A stretch of DNA of 50,834 bases. Source: a virus. The position numbers and the translations under genes are program-made. The DNA lies in IMG/VR virus record IMGVR_UViG_3300024261_000046, positions 1 to 50,834 of that record. One strand, 5' to 3'. The notes beneath the pieces were generated by a model, which was not told the DNA's origin, did not search any database, and saw only the letters and a list, made by a program, of their open reading frames with translations. How positions within the stretch are numbered: position 1 is the first letter of the stretch; each line of letters opens with the position of its first letter. This document shows, one piece after another, positions 43,539 to 50,749 of this stretch.

Positions 43539-45704
43539 CTAACCGATCAGGTAGAACCACCCAGCGCGCCGTTTTACGCGATTCACGTCCCGCCGGCTGT
43601 TCAGGCGCTCGCCAAAGATGCGATTGCTGAGCTGCTTGTGGCCATTCTGGCGCGCCCAATTCACATATTGCTGGTAGAGCATGGACGCTTGATGGTCCTG
43701 CCCGTTGATGTTCTCAGCCTCACCCAAGAAGCACGCGATCTGGTCAGCGGACGACTGCCAGCGGCGCAGGGCCTCCTGGCAGCTGGGGGGGTCGATGTAG
43801 CCGCCGTCCAGCACCCCGGCCACAGCATCCACCGCCCAGCTCAGGATGAGGCCCCGCTGCGTCTCCACAAGGCGCTTGGTGAGCCCCCGGTCCTGCTCAT
43901 GGACAGCGAAGGTTCGGGTGAAGGGGATGATGCCCCAGCGCCGCCAGAAGCCGTGACTATGGTCCCGCACGCCGGGCAGGCTGTTGGCGGCGAACACATG
44001 GCCCGCCTTGGGCGTGTAGTCGTAGGGCGCGGAGTAGATGGCGCGGCCCTCGGTCACGTCCCCGCTGATGATGCCCTTGACCTTCTCGCTGCTCAGCAGC
44101 TCCACCTCGGGCAGCTCCGACACCAAGTTGATGCGGGAGCTGGACAAGCGCGCGCGCCGGTACTCGTCGCCCCACTCCTGGGGGCTGATGGCCGTGCATG
44201 CCTCGGGGGGGAAGAGGGACCGGATCACGTCCAGCAGCACGCTCTTGCCGTTGGACCCGCTGCCCAGGAGGATGAACGCCTTTTGAATGCTGGTGGCCGC
44301 GCCGCAGGCCATCACGCCGATGATCTGGCGCACCAGCTCGCAGAGCTGGCTAGCGTCGGGCTGGTCGCGCCAGACGCCGCGCAGGAAGGCGATGAACGCC
44401 TTGGGCTCAGCGTTGGGCGTGTAGTCGAAGGGGACGGCCATGCGCGCCCGGTGGTCGGGGCAGTGGGGCACCAGCTCGCCCTTGTGTGGGTCATAGAAGC
44501 CGTTGGCGAAGGCGACCCCCGGGGCCTCGTGGTCGAAATAGCGTTGCATGCGGTAGCGGCGCAGGGCGACCTTGGCCGCGCCCTCGCTGAACTTGGCCGA
44601 CACCTTGAGCGGCCTGAATTGCGGGTTGCCGTCTCGGTCGTTGCCGGCGGCGATGGGCATGCCGTCGAAGCGGTCAGCGCGCCGGGCCAGCTCTGTACCG
44701 TCGTGCGACTCCCAGACGCCCAGCTCCGCGTTGTAGACCCAGAGCATGCCCTGGTCCCCGATGGTGTCAGACGTGAACTCGTCCAGCACGCGCCGGGCTA
44801 CCTCTACCTCGCTGCCCAGGGCGAGCGGCTGACTGTCCTCTACGGCGTCAGCATCCATCTGGTCCAGCTGGCGCGCCAGAGCCGCGCCGGGCTCGTACCG
44901 CTCAGCTGACCGCGCGAGCGCGGCGACCTCACGCATGGGCAGGGGCGGGTTACAGCGCGACTCATTGACGTTGGCCAATTCCTCCAGCAGCGCCGCGCCG
45001 CCCAGGCCAGCCCGCCGCAGGCCGCCAGCTGCGCGCATCAAGAAGCCGTTACGCCCCCCCTCGCCCACGTTGCCCATGTTGCGCCAGCCCAGCTCCGCAG
45101 CGGCTACGCCACCGAAGCGGCTGGGGTCGACGCCGATCAAGCTGGGCAGCGTGTCCACGTCCACCAGCGGCAGCTGGCCCAGGCCGTGGGCAGGTAGGCG
45201 CTGGGGCACGCCATCGCGGTTGACGAAGGGCAGGCGGTAGCAGCGGCCCCACTGGTCCAGGGTGGCGGGGTCAACGCGGACGCCCAGCTCCCCCAGCGCG
45301 AGCGCGGCCCGCTTCTGGATGGTGCAGAAGCCCGCCCGGTCGGTGGGCGTGGCCAAGGCGAACAGGATGCGGCAGCCGCCCCGCGTCCGGTAGTAGGCCC
45401 AGCCCAGCTCACGCGCCGCGCCCTGGGCCAGCTCGTGCCATGCGTCGTCGGGCTTGTGGCCCTCGGGCTCACAGTCGAGCGGGATCAGGCTGAACGCGAT
45501 GGGGTAGTCAGCGGGCGTGTCCTTGAGCAACCGGGGGCAGCGGTCCTCACCCGTCAGGTGGTAGGGCACAAAGTGCGCGTCGGTGGCGTAGGGGCGGCGC
45601 ATGGCCGTGCTGGCGTCGACCACGGGGAACGCGGGGCCGCTGGGGTCGTCCTCACTCCAGCCCAGCACGTTGCGAACGGGCCACACTACGATGGGCACCG
45701 TCAC
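43539..45704 (-). CDS. D5/P4 alpha-like primase-helicase (721 aa)
   Basis: Residues about 60-180 resemble an archaeo-eukaryotic (PrimPol) primase core, with acidic metal site PLDCEPE (D77, E79) and GGCRILFALATP. Residues 390-620 are an SF3-like D5 helicase: Walker A GSGSNGKS (481-488), a downstream ASPQEWG-type segment (AISPQEWGDEYRRARL), RINLVSELPE as Walker B, and GHVFAANSLPGVRDHSHGFW with sensor residues. The final ~80 residues look like a poxvirus-D5-like winged helix end. It primes and unwinds phage DNA. GTG 45704 overlaps the XRE stop (GTGA). Confidence 0.88.
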   Translation of the reverse strand: MTVPIVVWPVRNVLGWSEDDPSGPAFPVVDASTAMRRPYATDAHFVPYHLTGEDRCPRLLKDTPADYPIAFSLIPLDCEPEGHKPDDAWHELAQGAARELGWAYYRTRGGCRILFALATPTDRAGFCTIQKRAALALGELGVRVDPATLDQWGRCYRLPFVNRDGVPQRLPAHGLGQLPLVDVDTLPSLIGVDPSRFGGVAAAELGWRNMGNVGEGGRNGFLMRAAGGLRRAGLGGAALLEELANVNESRCNPPLPMREVAALARSAERYEPGAALARQLDQMDADAVEDSQPLALGSEVEVARRVLDEFTSDTIGDQGMLWVYNAELGVWESHDGTELARRADRFDGMPIAAGNDRDGNPQFRPLKVSAKFSEGAAKVALRRYRMQRYFDHEAPGVAFANGFYDPHKGELVPHCPDHRARMAVPFDYTPNAEPKAFIAFLRGVWRDQPDASQLCELVRQIIGVMACGAATSIQKAFILLGSGSNGKSVLLDVIRSLFPPEACTAISPQEWGDEYRRARLSSSRINLVSELPEVELLSSEKVKGIISGDVTEGRAIYSAPYDYTPKAGHVFAANSLPGVRDHSHGFWRRWGIIPFTRTFAVHEQDRGLTKRLVETQRGLILSWAVDAVAGVLDGGYIDPPSCQEALRRWQSSADQIACFLGEAENINGQDHQASMLYQQYVNWARQNGHKQLSNRIFGERLNSRRDVNRVKRRAGWFYLIG

Positions 45705-45964
45705 AGGCTCACCTCAATGCCCAGGCCCAGGCGGCTGGTCAGGCTGCGCGCCACAGCTTTGCTCACGCCCGCAGGCACGCGCACGCGCGCGGAGTAGACG
45801 CGATCAAACTCGGTGATGCCCAGAGCCTCCAGCGCCTCCCACTTGTCCACCTGCACGTCGCCCCCGTTGCACCAGCTCCACGCGGTTTTGCGCGTCACCC
45901 CCGCCAGCTCCGCAAGCTGCGCCTGGGTGAGCTGGTGGTCCTCCATATAGCCCTTGATCGTCAC
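45701..45964 (-). CDS. XRE-like HTH DNA-binding protein
   Basis: This 87-residue protein has a clear HTH: QLTQAQLAELAGVTRKTAW and SWCNGGDVQVDKW. The C-terminal half (VRVPAGVSKAVARSLTSRLG) is likely dimerising. It is the first gene of the leftward block and has AAGGAGGT ahead of GTG 45964. It sits beside the divergent promoters, like Cro- or CI-type regulators, and may control both blocks. Confidence 0.75.
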   Translation of the reverse strand: MTIKGYMEDHQLTQAQLAELAGVTRKTAWSWCNGGDVQVDKWEALEALGITEFDRVYSARVRVPAGVSKAVARSLTSRLGLGIEVSL

Positions 45965-45988
45965 GGTGTACCTCCTTGGTTGACCCCG

Positions 45989-46017
45989 ACACTATGGCGC
46001 AAACCTACCCAAGTAAA
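45989..46017 (-). promoter_or_regulatory. Predicted leftward promoter
   Basis: On the minus strand TTTACT (46012-46017) and TAGTGT (45989-45994) are separated by 17 bases, a reasonable sigma70-like match ahead of the XRE gene. It is a by-eye prediction. Confidence 0.45.
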
Positions 46018-46057
46018 GCGCGTCGTGACTTTCTTACCTCACACACACGATTTGCTA

Positions 46058-46086
46058 TTGCGTATCTGGTCAAGCTCGCCTAATGT
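46058..46086 (+). promoter_or_regulatory. Predicted rightward promoter
   Basis: TTGCGT (46058-46063) and TAATGT (46081-46086) are 17 bases apart, about 60 bases ahead of the DUF932-like gene. The match is moderate. The surrounding GTGTGTGAG and CGATTTGC could be operator parts. Confidence 0.45.
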
Positions 46087-46146
46087 CCTTCTCACCGGCC
46101 GATGGTGGCCGGGGCCGCCCCGCTAACGGGGCACAAAGGAGCAACG

Positions 46147-46875
46147 ATGATGGTAGCACCCATCATGCAGAGCGCCACCCAAGACGACCGGATGGTGAGC
46201 GTCAACGAATTGGCGATGTATCAGCCCCCCAGACGGACGCGGAGCTACACGCCCGTCTCTCACAGTGAGGTCTGCGAGGTCGTGAGCAGCACGGCCAACC
46301 GGCTGGGTCTGGATCTGCTGGGCGAGGCCCAGGTGATCGTGACCCGCAAGGGTCAGCAAATGTTCGGCGTGATCAATGCGCGCTGGAACGATGAGCGCAA
46401 CCTGACCATCGGGTTCCGCAACAGCTACGACAAGACGACCAGCATGGGGATCGCGACGGGGCAAAGCGTGATGGTCTGCAGCAACATGTGCTTCAGCGGC
46501 CGTGACGCGACCTTCATGCGCAAGCACACGGGGGTCAACCCGCTGCTGGACTTCGCCGGCATGGTGCAGACGGCCATCGGCAAGAGCCGCGAGGAGGCCA
46601 AGATGCTGGACGCGGACTTCACCAAGCTCCACGACAAGCCCTGCGCGCTGGACGACGGCTACGGGGTGCTGGGTCGCATGCTGGGCCATCAGGTGCTCAC
46701 CCCGACGCAGGCCAACGAGGCTGTGCGCCACTGGCGTGAGCCGGTGATCGAGGAGCACGCCACGCGCAACGGCATGGGGCTTTACAACGCCATCACGCAG
46801 GGGCTCAAGCAGGGGGCGATGAGCATGGGCCGCTACGCCCGCGCGCACACGTTCTTGATGGCCCAGGCCGCCTGA
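46147..46875 (+). CDS. DUF932-like protein
   Basis: ATG 46147 has AAAGGAG five bases upstream and gives 242 residues. The core WNDERNLTIGFRNSYDKTTS, MGIATGQSVMVCSNMCFSGR and LDDGYGVLGRMLGHQVLTP resembles DUF932, a phage/plasmid-like family of unknown biochemical function commonly encoded in early gene blocks. Here it is the first gene of the rightward block, presumably expressed early and controlled by the neighbouring XRE protein. Confidence 0.75.
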   Translation: MMVAPIMQSATQDDRMVSVNELAMYQPPRRTRSYTPVSHSEVCEVVSSTANRLGLDLLGEAQVIVTRKGQQMFGVINARWNDERNLTIGFRNSYDKTTSMGIATGQSVMVCSNMCFSGRDATFMRKHTGVNPLLDFAGMVQTAIGKSREEAKMLDADFTKLHDKPCALDDGYGVLGRMLGHQVLTPTQANEAVRHWREPVIEEHATRNGMGLYNAITQGLKQGAMSMGRYARAHTFLMAQAA

Positions 46876-46949
46876 GCGCCCTACTGCCCGCCAGCTCCGC
46901 GTTGGTGTGGCAGTGGGGGACGCAGGAGCCCACAACTAAGGAGCAAGGC

Positions 46950-47381
46950 ATGAACCTGTTGGAAGAGTACGAGCGCATGATCTCGCGCGCCATCAGCACC
47001 GAGACGGGGGGCATCTACCCCCATCAGGCCTTGGGGCTGGATGAGGATGGCGCGCTGACCGTGTGGGCTCTGGATCTGCCCCCTGTGCAGGTGGTCGACA
47101 ACATGCGGAACGCGGCTGCCTCGGGCCGGTTCGTTGAGCTGGTGTGGGGGCTGGACCGCAACACCCGAGACGGGCAGGGCACGACGCTGACCGACGTGCT
47201 GCCCGTGACGCGCTGGACGTCGACCGGGCTCGCCCTCGCCGCCGCCGACGTGCTCGCCGCTGCCGACGACGCCGAGCAGGTCGCGCTCGACGACGCGGCG
47301 AGCGAGTGGGTCGGTATTCGCTCGATGGCGGCGCGGGCGCTGGCGGGCGTCGAGGCGGCGCGCGCGATGGTGTCGAAGTGA
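46950..47381 (+). CDS. Early protein of unknown function
   Basis: ATG 46950 has AAGGAG seven bases upstream and gives 143 residues: MNLLEEYERMISRAISTETG, ALTVWALDLPPVQVVDNMRN, SGRFVELVWGLDRNTRDGQG, then an Ala/Asp-rich helical end. Codon use changes near 47215 from GTG/CTG to GTC/CTC/GCG, which may mark a mosaic joint inside the gene. No family is recognised. Confidence 0.55.
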   Translation: MNLLEEYERMISRAISTETGGIYPHQALGLDEDGALTVWALDLPPVQVVDNMRNAAASGRFVELVWGLDRNTRDGQGTTLTDVLPVTRWTSTGLALAAADVLAAADDAEQVALDDAASEWVGIRSMAARALAGVEAARAMVSK

Positions 47382-47656
47382 TGAGCGCCAGCGGGCTCGG
47401 CGCTTATCTTGCCGTCTCGGAAGTTCTGGCGGGTCGTAATCGTTGCGTGTCGCGCGAGGCCGAGCGCCTCGCGATGTTTATCAGGCTGGATGCCGCGCGA
47501 AAGATTCGCGGCACCTTCGCGTCACTGGAGCGAGGATACGAACGCGGCTGGACGTCAGCGCGTGATGGCGCGGACTTCTCACCGCGAGACGCAGGACCGT
47601 GCGGCTATGAGTCGGATGGGGTCTGGATTCAACTCTTCACAACGGAGGTGTCTTGA
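47381..47656 (+). CDS. Small protein of unknown function
   Basis: ATG 47381 shares one base with the previous stop (TGATG) and gives 91 residues: MSASGLGAYLAVSEVLAGRN, RCVSREAERLAMFIRLDAAR, then KIRGTFASLERGYERGWTSA. It appears mostly helical and soluble. It overlaps the membrane peptide start. Confidence 0.5.
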   Translation: MSASGLGAYLAVSEVLAGRNRCVSREAERLAMFIRLDAARKIRGTFASLERGYERGWTSARDGADFSPRDAGPCGYESDGVWIQLFTTEVS

Positions 47657-47781
47657 CTAGGGCGCTCGGCGTCGTCGCGCTGTCGATGGTGCTGGCGGCG
47701 CTGCGGTTCGCTTGGAACGTCGCGCTCGCCTGCGTGGCTTGCGCCTGCGTGGCGCTAGGCGCGTGGCTCGTCCTGAGATGA
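47653..47781 (+). CDS. Two-helix membrane peptide (42 aa), relative of 38374-38505
   Basis: TTG 47653 follows GGAGGTG and gives MTRALGVVALSMVLAALRFA then WNVALACVACACVALGAWLV, ending LR. Two hydrophobic helices flank AWN, as in the minus-strand peptide, and VV-L...LA....AWNV-LA..A..C..L..W is shared. It may be a membrane-perturbing or exclusion peptide. Confidence 0.6.
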   Translation: MTRALGVVALSMVLAALRFAWNVALACVACACVALGAWLVLR

Positions 47782-47792
47782 CCTACCACGCA

Positions 47793-47821
47793 CGTCGAGG
47801 GCAGAACGCCCGCCCTCGACG
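47793..47821 (+). terminator. Strong hairpin after the membrane peptide
   Basis: CGTCGAGGGC (47793-47802) and GCCCTCGACG (47812-47821) form a perfect ten-pair stem with a nine-base loop. It lacks a T-run. It begins the 417-base stretch to 48198, which holds hairpins and one doubtful small gene. Confidence 0.5.
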
Positions 47822-47879
47822 ATTCTAGGCGTGTTGGCGGGCCTGCTCAGCCGACGGGCATCGCGAACACGAACGGCGC

Positions 47880-48032
47880 TTGGCTGAGTTCCGTCTGCGG
47901 GGTGACGTTCGCGCCCGTGAGTACCGGCTTGAGCCGCTGGAGGTCCTGCCGCTGGCGGACAACGTGTGGTGGCGCGAGGCGGTCAACAACCGCGAGCTGG
48001 TGAAGCGCGGGATGCGCGCCAAGGCCGCCTAA
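47880..48032 (+). CDS. Small doubtful protein-coding frame
   Basis: TTG 47880 gives MAEFRLRGDVRAREYRLEPL then EVLPLADNVWWREAVNNREL and VKRGMRAKAA, which looks like real protein. The open frame continues upstream to a stop at 47826 with CWRACSADGHREHERR, but there is no start codon or ribosome binding site, so it may be a remnant of a longer gene. Confidence 0.35.
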   Translation: MAEFRLRGDVRAREYRLEPLEVLPLADNVWWREAVNNRELVKRGMRAKAA

Positions 48033-48038
48033 CCCACA

Positions 48039-48160
48039 CCAGCCCTTCGGGGCTGGCTGCGGTCCTGTTCGGACCCCCCAAGCCGCGCCTTAGCTCCTTT
48101 CGGAGCGGCGAGGGGGCCCCGGTTCGATGCCGGGGGGGACCACTAAACGCAGCTTAGTGG
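48039..48160 (+). other. Array of four or five hairpins, including a tRNA T-arm-like element
   Basis: In order: CCAGCCC-TTCG-GGGCTGG (48039-48056); GGTCC-TGTTC-GGACC (48061-48075); GCTCC-TTTC-GGAGC with CGCC/GGCG extension (about 48087-48110); CCCGG-TTCGATG-CCGGG (48118-48134), which matches a tRNA T-arm and is followed by GGGGACCA; and CCACTAA-ACGCAGC-TTAGTGG (48140-48160). No full cloverleaf can be built. Structured non-coding RNA, transcript processing or an attachment remnant are options. Confidence 0.5.
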
Positions 48161-48198
48161 CTGCTTGCGCGCCTGGGTGGGCGCATAGGGGTGACGAG

Positions 48199-48900
48199 GT
48201 GGGACGCGAGATCAAGCGAGTGCCGGCCGGCTTCGACTGGCCAATCGACAAGGTGTGGGGCGGCTTCACAAACCCGCACTATGTGCCGTGCCCGGCCGAG
48301 GGCTGCGACCACGGCACCAGCCTGCCGCTGCAGTGGTTGCGCGGGATGGTGGAGATGCTGCTGCTGCCTGCCATGCACAGGCCCAGTCGCGACCAGCGGC
48401 GGCACCCCTACTGGGACAGCGTGCCGGTGCCGCGAGGCGCGCCGCCGGCCAAGCTGCTGGAGCTGGGCGCGGGGCTGGCTGGTCGGGGGGCGGCCATGCC
48501 GGGCATGGGTCACGACGGCAGCGACCGCTGGGCGGCTACGACGCGCGTGCTGGCCGCTGCTGGGCTGCCTGAAGACTGGGCGTGCTGCGAGGTCTGCGAT
48601 GGGCACGGCATCGACCCTGCGCACGTCGAGGCCTATGAGGCCTGGGTGGAGACCCCGATCCCCGAGGGCCCCGCGTACCAGCTCTGGGAGACGGTCAGCG
48701 AGGGCTCGCCGCAGTCCCCCACCTTTGAGACGCCGCGAGAGCTGGCGGACTGGCTGGGAGCCAACTACCGAAGCCGGCTCTACCAGCAGAGCGCGGCGCA
48801 GTGGTTGCGCTTCATCGAGGGCCCAGGCTGGGCACCGAGCGGCATCAGCGGGCCTGACGGCTTCAAGACTGGCGTTGCGTACATGGTGGGGGAAGACTGA
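48199..48900 (+). CDS. Conserved phage protein of unknown function (REIKRVP...YQLWETVSEG family)
   Basis: GTG 48199 (MGREIKRVPAGFDWPIDKVW) gives 233 residues; AGGGG lies seven bases upstream. It has Cys pairs in YVPCPAEGCDHGTS and CCEVCDGHGIDP, suggesting zinc binding, and the strongly conserved-looking YQLWETVSEGSPQSPTF near residue 165-180. Proteins with this REIKRVP start and WETxSEGSPxSP motif are common hypothetical proteins in large phage genomes; none has a function that I know. It is coupled to the next gene. Confidence 0.7.
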   Translation: MGREIKRVPAGFDWPIDKVWGGFTNPHYVPCPAEGCDHGTSLPLQWLRGMVEMLLLPAMHRPSRDQRRHPYWDSVPVPRGAPPAKLLELGAGLAGRGAAMPGMGHDGSDRWAATTRVLAAAGLPEDWACCEVCDGHGIDPAHVEAYEAWVETPIPEGPAYQLWETVSEGSPQSPTFETPRELADWLGANYRSRLYQQSAAQWLRFIEGPGWAPSGISGPDGFKTGVAYMVGED

Positions 48901-49187
48901 TGGGGCGCGAGATCAAGCTGTGGCCGCGCGGCGATATGGCACCTGTCAAGCGGGCATATGTGCCCGGGACCGGCATTAAGCTGAAGTGCGAGTGTGGGGC
49001 CGACATTGAGCAGAACTGGGGCCGCGACTACCCCACGACGTACCCGTCCGGCCCGTTCAAGCTGCACGGCTACTGTCACGAGTGCGATGCCGAGCCGCTG
49101 CTGGGAATGGTGACGCTGCAGGTGGTGGCCGTGTTGGTGCCTGCCGAGGGCTTCACGGTGGTTGAGCAAGATGGGGTGTTGCCGTGA
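48900..49187 (+). CDS. Small zinc-ribbon protein
   Basis: This 95-residue protein starts MGREIKLWPRGDMAPVKRAY, echoing the start of the preceding protein. CECG (KLKCECGADIEQ) and CHEC (GYCHECDAEP) would form a zinc site. Coupling by TGATG and the shared MGREIK suggest that the pair acts together. Function unknown. Confidence 0.6.
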   Translation: MGREIKLWPRGDMAPVKRAYVPGTGIKLKCECGADIEQNWGRDYPTTYPSGPFKLHGYCHECDAEPLLGMVTLQVVAVLVPAEGFTVVEQDGVLP

Positions 49188-49426
49188 GTCTGCAGGCCGA
49201 GGCCACACGCCTTGTGCTGGCTGTGCCGCTCATCCCGAGCTGCACACCGCACAGCTTCGCAACCGCTGCCTACACCTGCTGTGCGGCCCATAGGGCCAAC
49301 CGTGCCCAGCGCGTGAAGGCTCTGCAGGCCTTGCTGGATGCGGGCGCGGCCAACACGTCGCCGCGCGCGGTGGCTGACGCTGGTATGCCGGAGGCGGCTG
49401 ACTACTTGATGAGGGGGTGGTGGTGA
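49184..49426 (+). CDS. Small protein of unknown function
   Basis: GTG 49184 overlaps the previous stop (GTGA) and gives 80 residues: MSLQAEATRLVLAVPLIPSC, TPHSFATAAYTCCAAHRANR, then a helix VKALQALLDAGAANTSPRAV. It has several Cys and His residues. The second half resembles a short ankyrin-like or helix-hairpin segment. No family is assigned. Confidence 0.5.
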   Translation: MSLQAEATRLVLAVPLIPSCTPHSFATAAYTCCAAHRANRAQRVKALQALLDAGAANTSPRAVADAGMPEAADYLMRGWW

Positions 49427-49941
49427 TGAGCCTGCTACTTGGTGAGTTTGACGGGCTGAGCGACTGGCTGCGGACCACGGCGCGCGAGTACGACGCCAAC
49501 GGCCTGCAGGATGCGGCTGGCCAGCTCCTTGAGCTGGGCGACGTGGCCGAGCAGTTGGAGGCCCAGGCCGAGCTGAGCCGCAAGATGGAAAGCGTCTACA
49601 ACGTGGTGCCGGGGCCGACCTGGGAGGCCGACTTGATCGCGGCCGTGTTTGAAGGTGCGGAGCTGGACGCCGAGATCATCGAGGTCTGGCCCAAGGTGGT
49701 TGACCTGCTGGGCGATCCTATGGACGTGCTGGAGACGCTGCGCGGGGTGCTCGCGCACGTTGACGCGCTGGCCGTCATGCTGGATGTGAGCCGGTCGGAT
49801 CTGCCGGTCGACGCTGTGGATCAGGTTGTGCTGGAGCAAAGCAAGGCCGCGACCCTGCTGGGCTGCGCGCCCAACGATCTGGTGGGGCACACGGCGCGGC
49901 TGGTCGATGCGCTGACGGCGCTGGAGGACTTGCTACCGTGA
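49426..49941 (+). CDS. Helical protein of unknown function
   Basis: ATG 49426 (MSLLLGEFDGLSDWLRTTAR) in a TGATG junction gives 171 residues. The sequence is acidic and helical (AAGQLLELGDVAEQLEAQAE, LRGVLAHVDALAVMLDVSRS) and may form a bundle. No catalytic motif is seen. Confidence 0.5.
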   Translation: MSLLLGEFDGLSDWLRTTAREYDANGLQDAAGQLLELGDVAEQLEAQAELSRKMESVYNVVPGPTWEADLIAAVFEGAELDAEIIEVWPKVVDLLGDPMDVLETLRGVLAHVDALAVMLDVSRSDLPVDAVDQVVLEQSKAATLLGCAPNDLVGHTARLVDALTALEDLLP

Positions 49942-50543
49942 TCATTTCAAGCCAACTTGCAGCCATGATCGACGCTGGCGCGGGCGACTATCACGCGCTT
50001 GTCTACAAGCTCCGCGATGAGCGCGACAGGCTGGAAGACGCCCTTACTGCCGTAGTCAACAGGTTGACCGAGCTGGAGGATGTGGGCGTAGACGCATGGG
50101 TCGCAGACGCGGAGTCCCAGGTCCGCGCGAAGATGGCCGACGTGGACGCCATGCGCTTGCTGCGCCGGATGCCCTTGCTCTACAGCGCAGCGCCAGCGCC
50201 AGCGCCAGCGCCAGCGCCAGCGCCTGAACGCGCGCCTGACGGCCTGCTGTCCACCTGGGTTGTTGCCCTACCCAAGAGCCCCAGGCCGGTCACACGCGCG
50301 CGGCTGATCTACATTCAGGACCTAGCCCTTAGCGGCGCGCGGCTGGCTGCGCGTCCGTTCGTCGCTGACCGTGCTTCGGCCAACGTGGTGGATTTGAGTG
50401 CTACCGGCCTCATGGGCTCCGGGGCAGCTAACACCTTGCTCGCAGCTTGCGAGCAGCGCCAGCTGATCGTCAAAGCGGAGCGCGTGCGTGCGCCTGGGTC
50501 CGACCGTCGCCGCGTGAGCACCTACAGGTTGAGCAGCACATGA
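49938..50543 (+). CDS. Coiled-coil protein with an Ala-Pro linker and C-terminal wHTH-like part
   Basis: GTG 49938 overlaps the previous stop (GTGA) and gives 201 residues. Residues 20-75 form a coiled coil (KLRDERDRLEDALTAVVNRL), then an (AP)n linker from a six-base repeat (50191-50222), then a domain with LIYIQDLALSGARLAARPFV and ANTLLAACEQRQLIVKAERV, which reads like a winged-helix unit. It could be a DNA-binding adaptor in the recombination block. Confidence 0.5.
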   Translation: MIISSQLAAMIDAGAGDYHALVYKLRDERDRLEDALTAVVNRLTELEDVGVDAWVADAESQVRAKMADVDAMRLLRRMPLLYSAAPAPAPAPAPAPERAPDGLLSTWVVALPKSPRPVTRARLIYIQDLALSGARLAARPFVADRASANVVDLSATGLMGSGAANTLLAACEQRQLIVKAERVRAPGSDRRRVSTYRLSST

Positions 50544-50749
50544 TGGGCCGCTACACCTTGATCGTCTTGCTTGCGATGGCCGCCGCAGCCTGCGAGTATG
50601 CCGAGGCCAGCGCGACACCTGAGCGCGTGGTGATCTGCAAGACTGGACGCGGGCCTGGGCGGGTGCGCGTACCAATGGGGGTGCCTGTGATCAACGCTGG
50701 AGTTACGCCGGGCGGCACCGTGTTCGCCTGCTGGGAGGGGTGGCGCTAA
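50540..50749 (+). CDS. Small lipoprotein
   Basis: ATG 50540 (ATGA overlap) gives 69 residues. MMGRYTLIVLLAMAAAACEY has a signal peptide with a lipobox-like AAAAC, predicting lipidation of the cysteine. The mature part (VVICKTGRGPGRVRVPMGVP) has a second Cys near the end. Phage lipoproteins often block superinfection; that role here is speculative. Confidence 0.55.
   Translation: MMGRYTLIVLLAMAAAACEYAEASATPERVVICKTGRGPGRVRVPMGVPVINAGVTPGGTVFACWEGWR

Noticed and set aside
43455-44909. A 484-codon plus-strand open frame opposite the helicase
   Set aside because: It is antisense to the conserved helicase motifs and contains no recognisable domain.
48061-48142. A complete tRNA gene
   Set aside because: Only the T-arm and acceptor side fit; the D-loop is too short, no seven-base anticodon loop lies in place, and the 3' end reads ACTA rather than ACCA.
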